Origin: DASQPR01 sp963727415
Lineage (GTDB): Bacteria; Actinomycetota; Actinomycetes; Mycobacteriales; Micromonosporaceae
Direction of reading: 5' to 3'
DNA: 64,000 nucleotides
Assembly: GCA_963727415.1 (NCBI GenBank)
Contig: CAVSGF010000002.1
Coordinates: 1,302,001 to 1,366,000 of the forward strand
Part shown: piece after piece, positions 26,848 through 35,546 of the stretch
Layout: each line of letters begins with the position of its first letter
How positions within the stretch are numbered: position 1 is the first letter of the stretch
Program-made: the position numbers and the translations under genes
Notes under the pieces: generated by a model
What the model saw: the letters and a program-made list of their open reading frames with translations, nothing else
Databases searched by the model: none
What the model was told of the DNA's origin: nothing

Positions 26848-28668
26848 CGCCCGATCCGGCTTCTGCCAGTCGGAGCCGATCAGGTGGCCGACCCGCTCAA
26901 GCCGCTGCGTGACGGTGTTGACGTGCACGTGCAGTGCCTCGGCGGCGCGGGCCAGCCCCCCGCCCGCTCCGAAGTACGCCTCCAGCGTCTGGGCCAGCGT
27001 GGTTCCGCGCCGGGCGTCGTATTCGAGCAGCGGACCGAGTGTCCGGTCCAGGAAGCCGGGCACGTCCCGGTCATCGCCCAGGAGCAACCCGACGAAGCCC
27101 ATCTCGGCGGCGCCGGCGCCGTCGCCGTCCCGGCCGAGGGTGAGCAGCACCGAGACCACCCGGTCGGCGTCGCGGAAGGCGGCGGCGAGTCCGCCCAGTC
27201 CGGCGATCGGCCGTGAACCGCCGGCGGTGACCGGGGCACCGATGACCCGGCCGAGGTCCCGCGATACGGCTCGCGCGGCGGCTCCGGCGTCGTCGCCGGG
27301 CAGTAGCAGCAGGACGCGGTTCGGCCGGACGCCGGCCAGACCGCCGCGGGTGGACGCGTAGGTGGATGCCCACGAGAAGGCGCGCTGCCGGGCTGGACCA
27401 TCCTCGGTGGCGATCGCCACCAGCACGTGCGGGGCATCCAGATCCACGCCAAGCCGGCCGGCCCGCACGCGCAGCGCGGCCTCGTGCCGTACCGGCTCCA
27501 CCAGGAGATCGTCGAGCAGGTCGCCACGGACCCGGCCCTCGGCATCGGCGACGTTGCGGGCGAAGAGCTGCAACAGCGCGGTGACCAGCGCCGCGCGTTC
27601 CAGGATGCGCTGATCGGCGTCGACCAGGGTGGCGTCGGTGCGCAGGACCAGGGCCCCGAGGTCCTCGGTGCCGGCGATGACGGCCGCGACATGCAGGCCG
27701 GCCCGCAACACGCTGCGACCCTCGCGGCGCGAGGCGGCCACCGCTTCGGCGATCACCGCCGGATCGTGCTCGTCGTCGCCCACCAGGCGGCGGCCGGACG
27801 CGTCGTAGACCACCAGCGAGCCGTGGAACATCTCGGTCACCGCTGAGGCCACTTCCTCGACGCCGCCGCCGCGCAATACCAGCGCGGTCATCCGGTCGTG
27901 GGCGGCCGCGGCACGCTCCACGGAGGCGGTGTGGGCTTGAATGGCGGCGTTGGCGGCCGACAGCTCTTCCAGCGCGGACCGGGTCTCATCCAGCAGGCGT
28001 GCGGTGTCGATGGCGACGGCCGCGTGCGCCGCCAGCGAGACCAGCAGCGCCACCTCCTCACGGGCGAACGGTCGCTCGGCGCGGTTGGCGGCGTACAGGA
28101 CGCCGATCACGGTCGATCCGAGCCGCAGGGGTACGCCGAGAATCGCCACCAGGCCTTCCTCGCCGACCCCGGAGTCGATGTCCGGGGTGTGCTGGAATCG
28201 CTCGTCCTTCTGGTAGTTGGCGGTGGCGTAGGGTGTCGCCGCTTGGCTGACCAGCCCGCCCAGTCCTTCCCCCATGCCCAGGCGCAGGCCCTGGAAGTGG
28301 GCCGAAACGGAGCCGTCGGTTACCCGCATGGCGGTATCGCCGCGCTCGGTGTCGGTCAGCGTCATGTAGGCCACATCGGCGCTGAGCAGCATCCGGGCCC
28401 GGTGCACGATGGCCCGGAGGACGGCATCGATGTCACGCAGCCCGGCCAGGTCGCCCGCCGTGTCATAGAGGGCGCTCAGCTCCTCCTCACGGCGCTTGCG
28501 CCGGCTGAGCAGGCTGCGCACCCGCAGCGCGAGGAGCTTCGCCTCCTCCAGTTCGGCGAGCTCGGCCGCGGGCAGCCCGGACGTGCGCGCAGCGATCAGC
28601 GGCCCCTCGAACTCGACCGGAGCCGCTTCGCGGGAGAGTAGTTCCAGAAAGTCGCGGACCGCTGGCAT
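26791..28668 (-). CDS. GAF-domain PucR-family transcriptional regulator
   Basis: About 625 aa. A GAF domain (about 60-215; for example GEGLGGLVSQAATPYATANY and GVPLRLGSTVIGVLYAANR) is followed by a coiled-coil stretch, a CdaR-like middle domain and a C-terminal PucR helix-turn-helix (LAQTLEAYFGAGGGLARAAE, then LHVHVNTVTQRLERVGHLIG). Such proteins sense small molecules and activate catabolic operons. ATG 28668 has GAGG before it; ATG 28677 is the alternative. It follows the 3-hydroxybutyrate dehydrogenase by 11 bp on the same strand and converges on the second Liv operon. Confidence 0.9.
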   Translation of the reverse strand: MPAVRDFLELLSREAAPVEFEGPLIAARTSGLPAAELAELEEAKLLALRVRSLLSRRKRREEELSALYDTAGDLAGLRDIDAVLRAIVHRARMLLSADVAYMTLTDTERGDTAMRVTDGSVSAHFQGLRLGMGEGLGGLVSQAATPYATANYQKDERFQHTPDIDSGVGEEGLVAILGVPLRLGSTVIGVLYAANRAERPFAREEVALLVSLAAHAAVAIDTARLLDETRSALEELSAANAAIQAHTASVERAAAAHDRMTALVLRGGGVEEVASAVTEMFHGSLVVYDASGRRLVGDDEHDPAVIAEAVAASRREGRSVLRAGLHVAAVIAGTEDLGALVLRTDATLVDADQRILERAALVTALLQLFARNVADAEGRVRGDLLDDLLVEPVRHEAALRVRAGRLGVDLDAPHVLVAIATEDGPARQRAFSWASTYASTRGGLAGVRPNRVLLLLPGDDAGAAARAVSRDLGRVIGAPVTAGGSRPIAGLGGLAAAFRDADRVVSVLLTLGRDGDGAGAAEMGFVGLLLGDDRDVPGFLDRTLGPLLEYDARRGTTLAQTLEAYFGAGGGLARAAEALHVHVNTVTQRLERVGHLIGSDWQKPDRALEVQLALRLHRLRSAIGG

Positions 28669-28679
28669 GGGCCTCATTC

Positions 28680-29478
28680 TTAGCTGGCGCTCCAGCCGCC
28701 GTCGAGCATGATGGACGTGCCGGTGATGAAGTCGGCGGCGGGAGAGCATAGGTATGCCACCAATTCAGCTACTTCGGCCGGTTCGATCAGCCGCTTCATC
28801 GCCGCCCGGGTGAGCAGCACCTTCTCGACGACCTCCGCCTCCGGCACGCCGTGCGCCGCTGCCTGCTGCGCGATCTGGCCCTCGACCAGCGGCGTGCGGA
28901 CGTACCCGGGGTTGATGCAGTTGGCCGTGACGCCGTGCGCGGCGCCTTCCAGTGCCACCACCTTGGACAGCCCTTCGAGGCCGTGCTTTGCCGTTACATA
29001 AGCCGACTTGAATGGCGAAGCCAGCACGCCATGCACGGACGAAATGTTGATCACCCGGCCCCAGCCGGCCGCGTACATGCCCGGCAGTGTCCGCCGGATC
29101 AGCCGGAACGGGGCCTCGACCATCACCTTCTGGATGTAGGCGAACCGTTCGGCGGGAAAGTCCGGAATGGGCGCGACGAATTGGATGCCGGCACAGTTGA
29201 CCATGACCGAGCACGCGAGGTCCACGCCGTCAACGGCGTGATCGTCGGACAGATCCAGGCGCAGCGGCACGCCCCCGATCTCGGACGCCACCGAAGCCAC
29301 CGCGTCGTCGTTGATGTCGACCACGACCACCTGCGCGCCGGCCGCGGCCAGGCGCGATCGCGGCCGCGCGGCCGATACCGCTTCCGGCGCCGGTGACGAC
29401 CGCGGTATGACCGGACAGGTCCAGGTGCACGACTTCGGACACGGCGCTGTCGGGGCGGCGCGGTTCGGTGATCGTCAT
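28680..29478 (-). pseudogene. bdhA: 3-hydroxybutyrate dehydrogenase (SDR), single-base frameshift
   Basis: Short-chain dehydrogenase split between two frames. The N-terminus (from ATG 29478) carries the cofactor motif TGAGSGIG. The rest is in another frame and has the NAG motif (NCAGIQFVAPI), the catalytic Ser (NISSVHG), YVTAK and NPGYVRTPLVEGQI, typical of D-3-hydroxybutyrate dehydrogenase. Removing one base near 29351-29352 (a GG on the plus strand) restores one reading frame, with IALAAAGAQVVVVD at the join. All catalytic residues are otherwise intact, so either the mutation is recent or the base is a sequencing error. It diverges from the PHB depolymerase gene. Confidence 0.85.
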
Positions 29479-29529
29479 GCGCCGAAACTACGGTTCCGGC
29501 CGCAGCCCGCACATGGTGGCGGCACACAC

Positions 29530-29563
29530 AGTCCGGGCGGTTTTCATGTGGCAATCCCGGACT
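29530..29563. promoter_or_regulatory. Inverted repeat between bdhA and PHB depolymerase
   Basis: AGTCCGGG (29530-29537) and CCCGGACT (29556-29563) form perfect 8-bp arms 18 bp apart in the 297-bp divergent region. The spacing between arm centres (26 bp) would suit two contacts of one regulator. The flanking DNA near 29590-29650 is AT-richer and probably holds the depolymerase promoter. Confidence 0.4.
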
Positions 29564-29775
29564 CACCAGGTAGGTCCGGTTGACGGGTACGCATGGGTTT
29601 CATCGACATATCGAGACCGTGAATATCGGGTTTCGCCAATATGGCGACAGCCATCGATGTCCTTCTAGGGTCGCTCTGACTCCCGGCGGCTGGGACCTCG
29701 CGGTCCGGGTCGCCGGTCCGGACGGGGGCCGGTGAGTCGAGACCAAGGCGAGTCGAGAAGTGGAGGCGAACGCAG

Positions 29776-31227
29776 ATGTCCAGTACCAGGCGAGGGCGCT
29801 GGTGGGCGATCGCGGCGTCGGCGGTGATGGCGGCGGCCGCCATCGTCGCAACGCCGCAGCCGGCCGCGGCCGCGACGCTCACCCAGGTGACCGGTTTCGG
29901 TTCCAATCCCGGCAACCTCGGGATGTACGTGTACGTGCCGACCGGCCTGGCCAGCGGTGCGCCGCTGGTCGTGGCGCTACATGGCTGCACGCAATCGGCC
30001 AACGACTACTACAGCAATGCGGGCTGGCCGAAATATGCGGACCTGTGGGGATTCGCCGTTGTCTTTCCGCAGACCACCTCTGCCAACAATTCACTGAGCT
30101 GCTTCAACTGGTTCGATTCGAGCAAGGACGCGCGCGGTGTCGGCGAGGCACTGTCGATCAAGCAGATGATCGACTACGCGTTGTCTCACTACTCGCTCGA
30201 CAGCCAACGGGTGTTCGTCACCGGGCTGTCGGCCGGCGGCGCGATGACCGCGGATCTGCTGGCCGACTATCCGGATGTGTTCGCCGGGGGTTCCATCAAC
30301 GCCGGCATTCCGGCGTTCTGCGCGACCAGCACGACCGAGGCGTCGAACTGCCAGTACAACGACCAGAACAAGACTCCGGCGCAGTGGGGCGACCTGGCTC
30401 GCGGCGGCTATTTGGGGTACTCCGGCCCGTGGCCCCGCGTCGCCATCTGGCAAGGCAGTTCCGACTACACCGTGTACCCGGTCAACTCGACCGAACTGCG
30501 TGACCAGTGGACCAACGTCTGGGGGATCAGCCAGACCGCGTCGTCGACATCGACGCTGACCGGCGGTACTACCCTCAACGTCTACAACGACGGGTCCGGG
30601 CAGCCGGCCGTCGAGCTGTACACCATCTCCGGCATGGGCCATGGGACCGCGGTCAACCCAGGCTCCGCGACTGACCAGTGCGGCACCACCGGTACGTATT
30701 ACCCCAACTACATCTGCTCGACCTACTACACCGCGAAGTTCTGGGGCCTGGACCAGTCCGGTAGTGGTGGCGGCGGTGGCGGTGGCGGCACCCTGACGGC
30801 GCCGACCGGGCTGACGGTCAGCGGTACCACCGCCAGCAGCGCCTCGCTGACCTGGTCGGCGGTTTCCGGCGCGGCCGGATATCACGTCTACCGCGACGGC
30901 TCGCTGGTTGGCTCGCCGTCATCGGCCGGCTACACCGACAGCGGCCTGTCCGCCTCGACGTCGTACACGTACACGGTCGCGGCGGTCGACTCCAGCGGCA
31001 CGGAAGGGGCGATGTCCGGCAGCGTCGTGGCGACGACGACGGGCACGGCCGCCTGCTACACCGACAACAACTACAACCAGACCCTGGCCGGCCGCGCGCA
31101 CATGTCACTCGGGTACGTGTACGCCAACGGTTCGAATCAGGCGATGGGGCTGTGGAATGTGTACGTCGTGCACACCCTCCGCCAGACCGGTTCCAACTAC
31201 TACGTGCTCGCTGACGGCGGGTGCTAG
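29776..31227 (+). CDS. Secreted polyhydroxybutyrate depolymerase with FnIII and binding domain
   Basis: 483 aa extracellular PHB depolymerase. A signal peptide with an RRGRWW start ends near AAA (residues 31-33). The type 1 catalytic domain (about 35-325) has the oxyanion segment ALHGCTQ, the lipase box GLSAGG (Ser152), an Asp in GSSDYTVYP and a His in GMGHGTAV. A Gly-rich linker leads to a fibronectin III domain (about 345-425) and a short C-terminal domain (ACYTDNNYNQ to VLADGGC) that matches PHB-binding modules. Known members cut short-chain polyhydroxyalkanoates to 3-hydroxybutyrate and oligomers. GGAGG lies before ATG 29776. Confidence 0.93.
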   Translation: MSSTRRGRWWAIAASAVMAAAAIVATPQPAAAATLTQVTGFGSNPGNLGMYVYVPTGLASGAPLVVALHGCTQSANDYYSNAGWPKYADLWGFAVVFPQTTSANNSLSCFNWFDSSKDARGVGEALSIKQMIDYALSHYSLDSQRVFVTGLSAGGAMTADLLADYPDVFAGGSINAGIPAFCATSTTEASNCQYNDQNKTPAQWGDLARGGYLGYSGPWPRVAIWQGSSDYTVYPVNSTELRDQWTNVWGISQTASSTSTLTGGTTLNVYNDGSGQPAVELYTISGMGHGTAVNPGSATDQCGTTGTYYPNYICSTYYTAKFWGLDQSGSGGGGGGGGTLTAPTGLTVSGTTASSASLTWSAVSGAAGYHVYRDGSLVGSPSSAGYTDSGLSASTSYTYTVAAVDSSGTEGAMSGSVVATTTGTAACYTDNNYNQTLAGRAHMSLGYVYANGSNQAMGLWNVYVVHTLRQTGSNYYVLADGGC

Positions 31228-31245
31228 TCGTCGAGTGACCCCCTG

Positions 31246-31284
31246 ACCGGCGGGTCCGGGCCAGGGCTGCCCGGGCTCGCCGGT
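31246..31284. terminator. Hairpin between convergent depolymerase and GNAT genes
   Basis: Sixteen-base arms (31246-31261 and 31269-31284) pair with two mismatches around a 7-base loop in the 88-bp convergent gap. It can serve both genes. Confidence 0.6.
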
Positions 31285-31315
31285 CCCGCCCGCCACGGCG
31301 GACACCGGAGCCGCA

Positions 31316-32068
31316 TCACAGCCGGTGGTGGACCCAGACGTTCGGTTCGACATAGGTGGCGATGTCGTTGTCCGGATCGCAATGCACGGGTACCAGGGCC
31401 TCGGGGACGATGACCGGTCCGCGCTGATCGAACGGCAGGCCGGTCCAGCGTCGCCAGTCGGCCAGCGGCGCGCCGACCGTCATCGAGGTGGGTGCGATGC
31501 CTACGACGGACGCACCGAGCCGGATGTGGGTACGCAGCCAGGGGTCGGCGGGCAACCCGTCGCCGGCAGTCCGGCGCAGGTACTCCGGCATCGGCTCGTA
31601 CGGGTACCGGTGCTTGTGATTGGGGCGGACCGGCACCACCAGGCTGGTGTAGCCGATCTGAGCGAGCGTCTGCCGGAGTGCCCGCAGCATCGTGACCGAC
31701 CGCCCGCGCCCGCGCTGATCCGGGCGCACGGTGACTTCGAGTGCCGCGGCGACCAGCCCCCGTGCGGCATGGCTGATGAGATCGGCGGCACCGCTGAGCA
31801 GTACCTGGTCGTAACCTCCGCCGGGCAATCCGGCGGCCGGGTCGGAAACGGCCGGGAACGGGAATGCGCATGCTCGCGCGATCGGCCGGTCCGGCTGGTC
31901 CGGATCGATGGCGATCAGGTTCGATTCCGGGTGCGCGGCGACCAGCACGTCGAAGAACCGCTCGGACACCGGGTCGTGGTACATGAACTCGGGCCAGGAG
32001 TCCGGGAAGGCGTCGAACACGCCGGCCAGATCGGGCCGGGCCGCGAGGCTGGTGATGAGCAGGTCCAT
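31316..32068 (-). CDS. GNAT-like N-acetyltransferase
   Basis: 250 aa. The centre has a GNAT acetyl-CoA loop, LEVTVRPDQRGRGRSVTMLRAL, preceded by a beta strand. The N-terminal third (FPDSWPEFMYHDPVSERFF) and the C-terminal third are not diagnostic. It probably acetylates a small molecule, but no substrate can be named. The gene is convergent with the PHB depolymerase and divergent from the c-di-GMP protein. Confidence 0.72.
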   Translation of the reverse strand: MDLLITSLAARPDLAGVFDAFPDSWPEFMYHDPVSERFFDVLVAAHPESNLIAIDPDQPDRPIARACAFPFPAVSDPAAGLPGGGYDQVLLSGAADLISHAARGLVAAALEVTVRPDQRGRGRSVTMLRALRQTLAQIGYTSLVVPVRPNHKHRYPYEPMPEYLRRTAGDGLPADPWLRTHIRLGASVVGIAPTSMTVGAPLADWRRWTGLPFDQRGPVIVPEALVPVHCDPDNDIATYVEPNVWVHHRL

Positions 32069-32427
32069 GATGCCGTCGAGTCTGCCGTAGTTGACCGGCG
32101 ACGGGTACGGGCAGGCGAGCGGGGTTGGACATTCGGTCCTGATGTCCGATTTCGCAGTGATCTGCGGCGCGGCTGGCCACTGCCAGCGTTCGGCCCATGG
32201 CAGATATCGGCAATAAGTGGCCTAACCGGGCACGGTTGCGTGCGATGTGCGGGGATCCGGATTACGAAATACGAGTTCAATGCCGCCTAAATGCGGAAGT
32301 ATCAAATCCAAGTTGAACCGCCGGGTATCGATCTCCGGAGAGATCTGACCAAATCTATCCGTCCACTCTTGGCCGTACCATCAACGGGCAAGGTTTGCCT
32401 GCTGACGGGCTCGGAGGGGAGTGAGTA
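32069..32427. other. Intergenic region, 359 bp, no gene seen
   Basis: Lies between the divergent GNAT and GGDEF-EAL genes. Its right half (32250-32400) is AT-richer than its surroundings and probably holds promoters. It contains a perfect 10-bp palindrome TCTCCGGAGA (32332-32341) and GGAGGGGAG just before the GGDEF-EAL start. I see no convincing short gene or RNA. Confidence 0.6.
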
Positions 32428-35400
32428 GTGCGAACCAGGTCGCTCATGATCCTGTACTGGGCATGGATGGCACTGCTTGCGGTGGTTTTTTACGCCTGGC
32501 CGCTCCCATCTTCGCACCTGGTGGTGTGGGGGCTGATCGGCGCATCCAGCGCCGCCGCCGTTCTGGTTGGGGTTGTCCGTAACCGGCCCCGGTCACGGGC
32601 GCCGTGGTTGCTCCTGGCCCTGGCGCTGGCCGCGTTCGCCGCCGGCGACACCACCTACAACGTGCTCACCAGCGTCGCACATGAGGTGGATCCGTTCCCG
32701 TCCTACGCCGATTTGTTCTACGGCGTGACGTGTGTGGCGCAGGTGGCCGGGATGTTCGGTCTGGTACACGCGAGCACCGCGGTGCGGGATCGCAGTGCCC
32801 TGATCGACAGCGTCGTGCTGACCTGCGGTGTCGGGGTGATGTACTGGATCTTCGTCATCGGCCCGAGAGTGCACCAGACCGATCTGAGCAACATCGAGAA
32901 GATCGTTTCAATCGCGTACCCGCTGAGCGATGTCCTGGTACTCGCGCTGGTGGCGCGACTGGTGGTCAGCGCGCGGCGTAGCCCGGCCGTCCGGCTGCTG
33001 GCGGTCGGCACCGGTGGTCTGCTGTTCGCCGACGTCGTCTACGGCCTGAGCCAGTTGCACGCGAACTGGGAGATCGGCGGTCCCGTCGACATCGGTTGGA
33101 TCATCCTGTACGCGGCCTGGGGCGCGGCCGCGCTGTGCCCGTCCATGGCGACGCTCACCGAACCTCGCGCCACGGTAGCCGCGCAGATGAGCCGGACCCG
33201 GATGGTCGTTCTGGCGATCTCATCGCTGGTGGCGCCGGCAACGTTGCTGATCGCGGCCGGCCGCGGCCATACCGCCGACGTGTTCATGATCGCGGCGTTG
33301 TCCGCGGCGGTATTCCTGCTGATCATGGTCCGACTCTCCGATGTGCTGGCAAGCAACCGGCTGTCCCTGGAGCGCGAGCGTGCCCTGCGCCGGGCCAGCG
33401 ACACCATGGTTTCGGTGGCCGATATCGACGGCGTGCGAACCGCGGTCCGCGGAGCCATCGCGTCCATCGTGGGATCCGGCACACCGTTCTACATCGACCT
33501 CGTCGACCATGTGACGCGGCCCGGAGGAACCGCGGTGCCGCCGGACGGGAGCTGGGGCGCGCGGATGCGATACACCAGCGATCTTGGTTCAGACCTCCCG
33601 ACCGCGTTCCGGGACTACGAACTCGCACTGGTCAGCCCGCTCAACAATCGCCGGCGGCCGGCGCCCGGTGCACTGCCGACGGCGGTGGTGATGACCGCCG
33701 ATGAAGCCACTCTTTCGGTCATGAAGGGGCCGATCGAAGTGCTGACCGCGCAGGCCACCCTCGCCCTCGACCGGATCGCCTTGACCGAGGAGGTCAACCG
33801 TCGCAAGAGCGAGGAGTACTTCCGGACGCTGGTGCACAACACCTCGGATGTGATCCTGATCGTCGATCGGAGCCTGACCGTCGCGTACGCCAGCCCGTCG
33901 GCGGCGACCGTCTTCGGCGACCAGCCGGTGGTCGGTGCTCACGTGCAGGACCTGCTCGCCGTCGCCGACGGTGAACCCGGCGACGTTTCCGGCTTGCTCG
34001 GCCTCAAGCCGGCCTCTGGACAGTCCGGCGAGGAGCGAACCGACCTGATGGTGCGGCGCCGGGACGGCGCGACCGTGTGCGTGGAGACGTCGACCCGCGA
34101 CCTGACGGCGGACCCCACCGTGCGCGGCTTCGTCGTGACCTTGCGGGATGTCACCGACCAACGGCGGCTCGAGCGCGACCTCACCCATCATGCGTTCCAC
34201 GACTCGCTCACCGGAGTGGCCAACCGCCGGTTGTTCCAGGAACGGGTGACCACGGCGGTCGCCGGGGCCCGTCAGCATGGCGGCACGGTCGGCGTGCTGT
34301 TCATCGATCTGGACGACTTCAAGATCGTCAATGACACGATGGGCCATCACGCCGGTGACAAGCTGCTGACCTCGGTGGTGGATCGGCTCAGCGCGGTCCT
34401 GCCGGGCGAGGACAGCCTGGCGCGGCTCGGCGGTGACGAGTTCGCGGCGCTGGTGGAGCGCGTCGACGACCCGGTGCAGATCGAGGCCATCGCCGAAGCC
34501 GTCATCGACCAGCTCGGCAAGCCGTTCCTGGTCGGTGACGTGCTGGTCAACAGCGGCGCCAGCGTGGGCGTGGCAACGTCGGACGAAGCCGACGACACCC
34601 AGGAACTGCTGCGGCAGGCCGACCTCGCGCTGTATGTCGCCAAGGGCAGCGGCAAGGGTCAGTGGCGCCGGTACCAGCACCGGCTTCACACCGCGGTGCT
34701 GGAGCGGATGCAGACCCGTACCGAACTTGATCAGGCGGTTCAGGACGAGGCGTTCGAGCTCCGGTTCCAGCCGATCGTGAGCCTCAAGGACTCACGGCCG
34801 GTCGGATTCGAGGCGCTGCTGCGCTGGAACCATCCGCGGCTGGGCGAGGTTCAGCCCGGCGACTTCGTGGACATCGCCGAAGAGAGCGGCCTGATCGTGC
34901 CCTTGGGCGATTGGGTGTTGCGGAACTCGATCAAGGCGGCCGCGTCGTGGTCGGACGAGTCGGCGTACGTCAGCGTCAACGTGTCGGTGCGCCAGTTCCG
35001 CACGCCCGGCTTTGTCGACGCGGTCCGGTCACACCTGAGCGCGTTCGACCTTCCGGCGGGTCGGCTGATGCTTGAGATCACCGAGAGCCTGCTGCTCCCG
35101 GACGAGCCGCAGGTGCTCGACGATCTGAGCGCGCTGCGTGTGATGGGGGTGCGGATCGCGATCGATGACTTCGGCACCGGATACTCCTCGCTCAGTTATC
35201 TGCGTAAGATGCCGATCGATGTGGTCAAGGTGGACCGGTCGTTCGTCGAGACGATCGGCTCGTCCGGTCAGCAGCGTGCGCTGGTGGAAGGAATCGTCTG
35301 GCTCGCGGCCACCCTGGGACTGGATGTCATCGCCGAGGGTATCGAGACGGAAACCGCTCGTGACCTGCTCTTCGAGATCGGCTGCCCGTACGGGCAGGGC

Positions 35401-35484
35401 TACTTCTTCGCGGCTCCGATGAGCCAGGAGGCGAGCGTAGAGTGGCGCTCCGCGGCGGCTGTCGCCAACGGCCACGCCGCCTGA
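32428..35484 (+). CDS. Membrane GGDEF-EAL protein with PAS domain
   Basis: 1018 aa bifunctional c-di-GMP protein. The N-terminal 300 residues form about nine hydrophobic helices. A linker region (310-465) is followed by a PAS domain (about 467-575, VHNTSDVILIVDRSLTVAYA). Next are GGDEF (motif RLGGDEF at about 666-672) and EAL (GFEALLRW at about 793-800, DDFGTGYSSLSYL, KVDRSFV). Both active-site motifs are intact, so it may both make and degrade c-di-GMP. The inhibitory RxxD site before GGDEF reads PGED, so product inhibition is probably absent. The GTG start follows GGAGGGGAG. It precedes the alpha-oxoamine synthase gene by 62 bp. Confidence 0.93.
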   Translation: MRTRSLMILYWAWMALLAVVFYAWPLPSSHLVVWGLIGASSAAAVLVGVVRNRPRSRAPWLLLALALAAFAAGDTTYNVLTSVAHEVDPFPSYADLFYGVTCVAQVAGMFGLVHASTAVRDRSALIDSVVLTCGVGVMYWIFVIGPRVHQTDLSNIEKIVSIAYPLSDVLVLALVARLVVSARRSPAVRLLAVGTGGLLFADVVYGLSQLHANWEIGGPVDIGWIILYAAWGAAALCPSMATLTEPRATVAAQMSRTRMVVLAISSLVAPATLLIAAGRGHTADVFMIAALSAAVFLLIMVRLSDVLASNRLSLERERALRRASDTMVSVADIDGVRTAVRGAIASIVGSGTPFYIDLVDHVTRPGGTAVPPDGSWGARMRYTSDLGSDLPTAFRDYELALVSPLNNRRRPAPGALPTAVVMTADEATLSVMKGPIEVLTAQATLALDRIALTEEVNRRKSEEYFRTLVHNTSDVILIVDRSLTVAYASPSAATVFGDQPVVGAHVQDLLAVADGEPGDVSGLLGLKPASGQSGEERTDLMVRRRDGATVCVETSTRDLTADPTVRGFVVTLRDVTDQRRLERDLTHHAFHDSLTGVANRRLFQERVTTAVAGARQHGGTVGVLFIDLDDFKIVNDTMGHHAGDKLLTSVVDRLSAVLPGEDSLARLGGDEFAALVERVDDPVQIEAIAEAVIDQLGKPFLVGDVLVNSGASVGVATSDEADDTQELLRQADLALYVAKGSGKGQWRRYQHRLHTAVLERMQTRTELDQAVQDEAFELRFQPIVSLKDSRPVGFEALLRWNHPRLGEVQPGDFVDIAEESGLIVPLGDWVLRNSIKAAASWSDESAYVSVNVSVRQFRTPGFVDAVRSHLSAFDLPAGRLMLEITESLLLPDEPQVLDDLSALRVMGVRIAIDDFGTGYSSLSYLRKMPIDVVKVDRSFVETIGSSGQQRALVEGIVWLAATLGLDVIAEGIETETARDLLFEIGCPYGQGYFFAAPMSQEASVEWRSAAAVANGHAA

Positions 35485-35546
35485 CCGAACTCCGCCTGAC
35501 CGAACGCCGCTCGCCCGGACCGCCGCCCGCCCGCAGGAGCCTGAAC

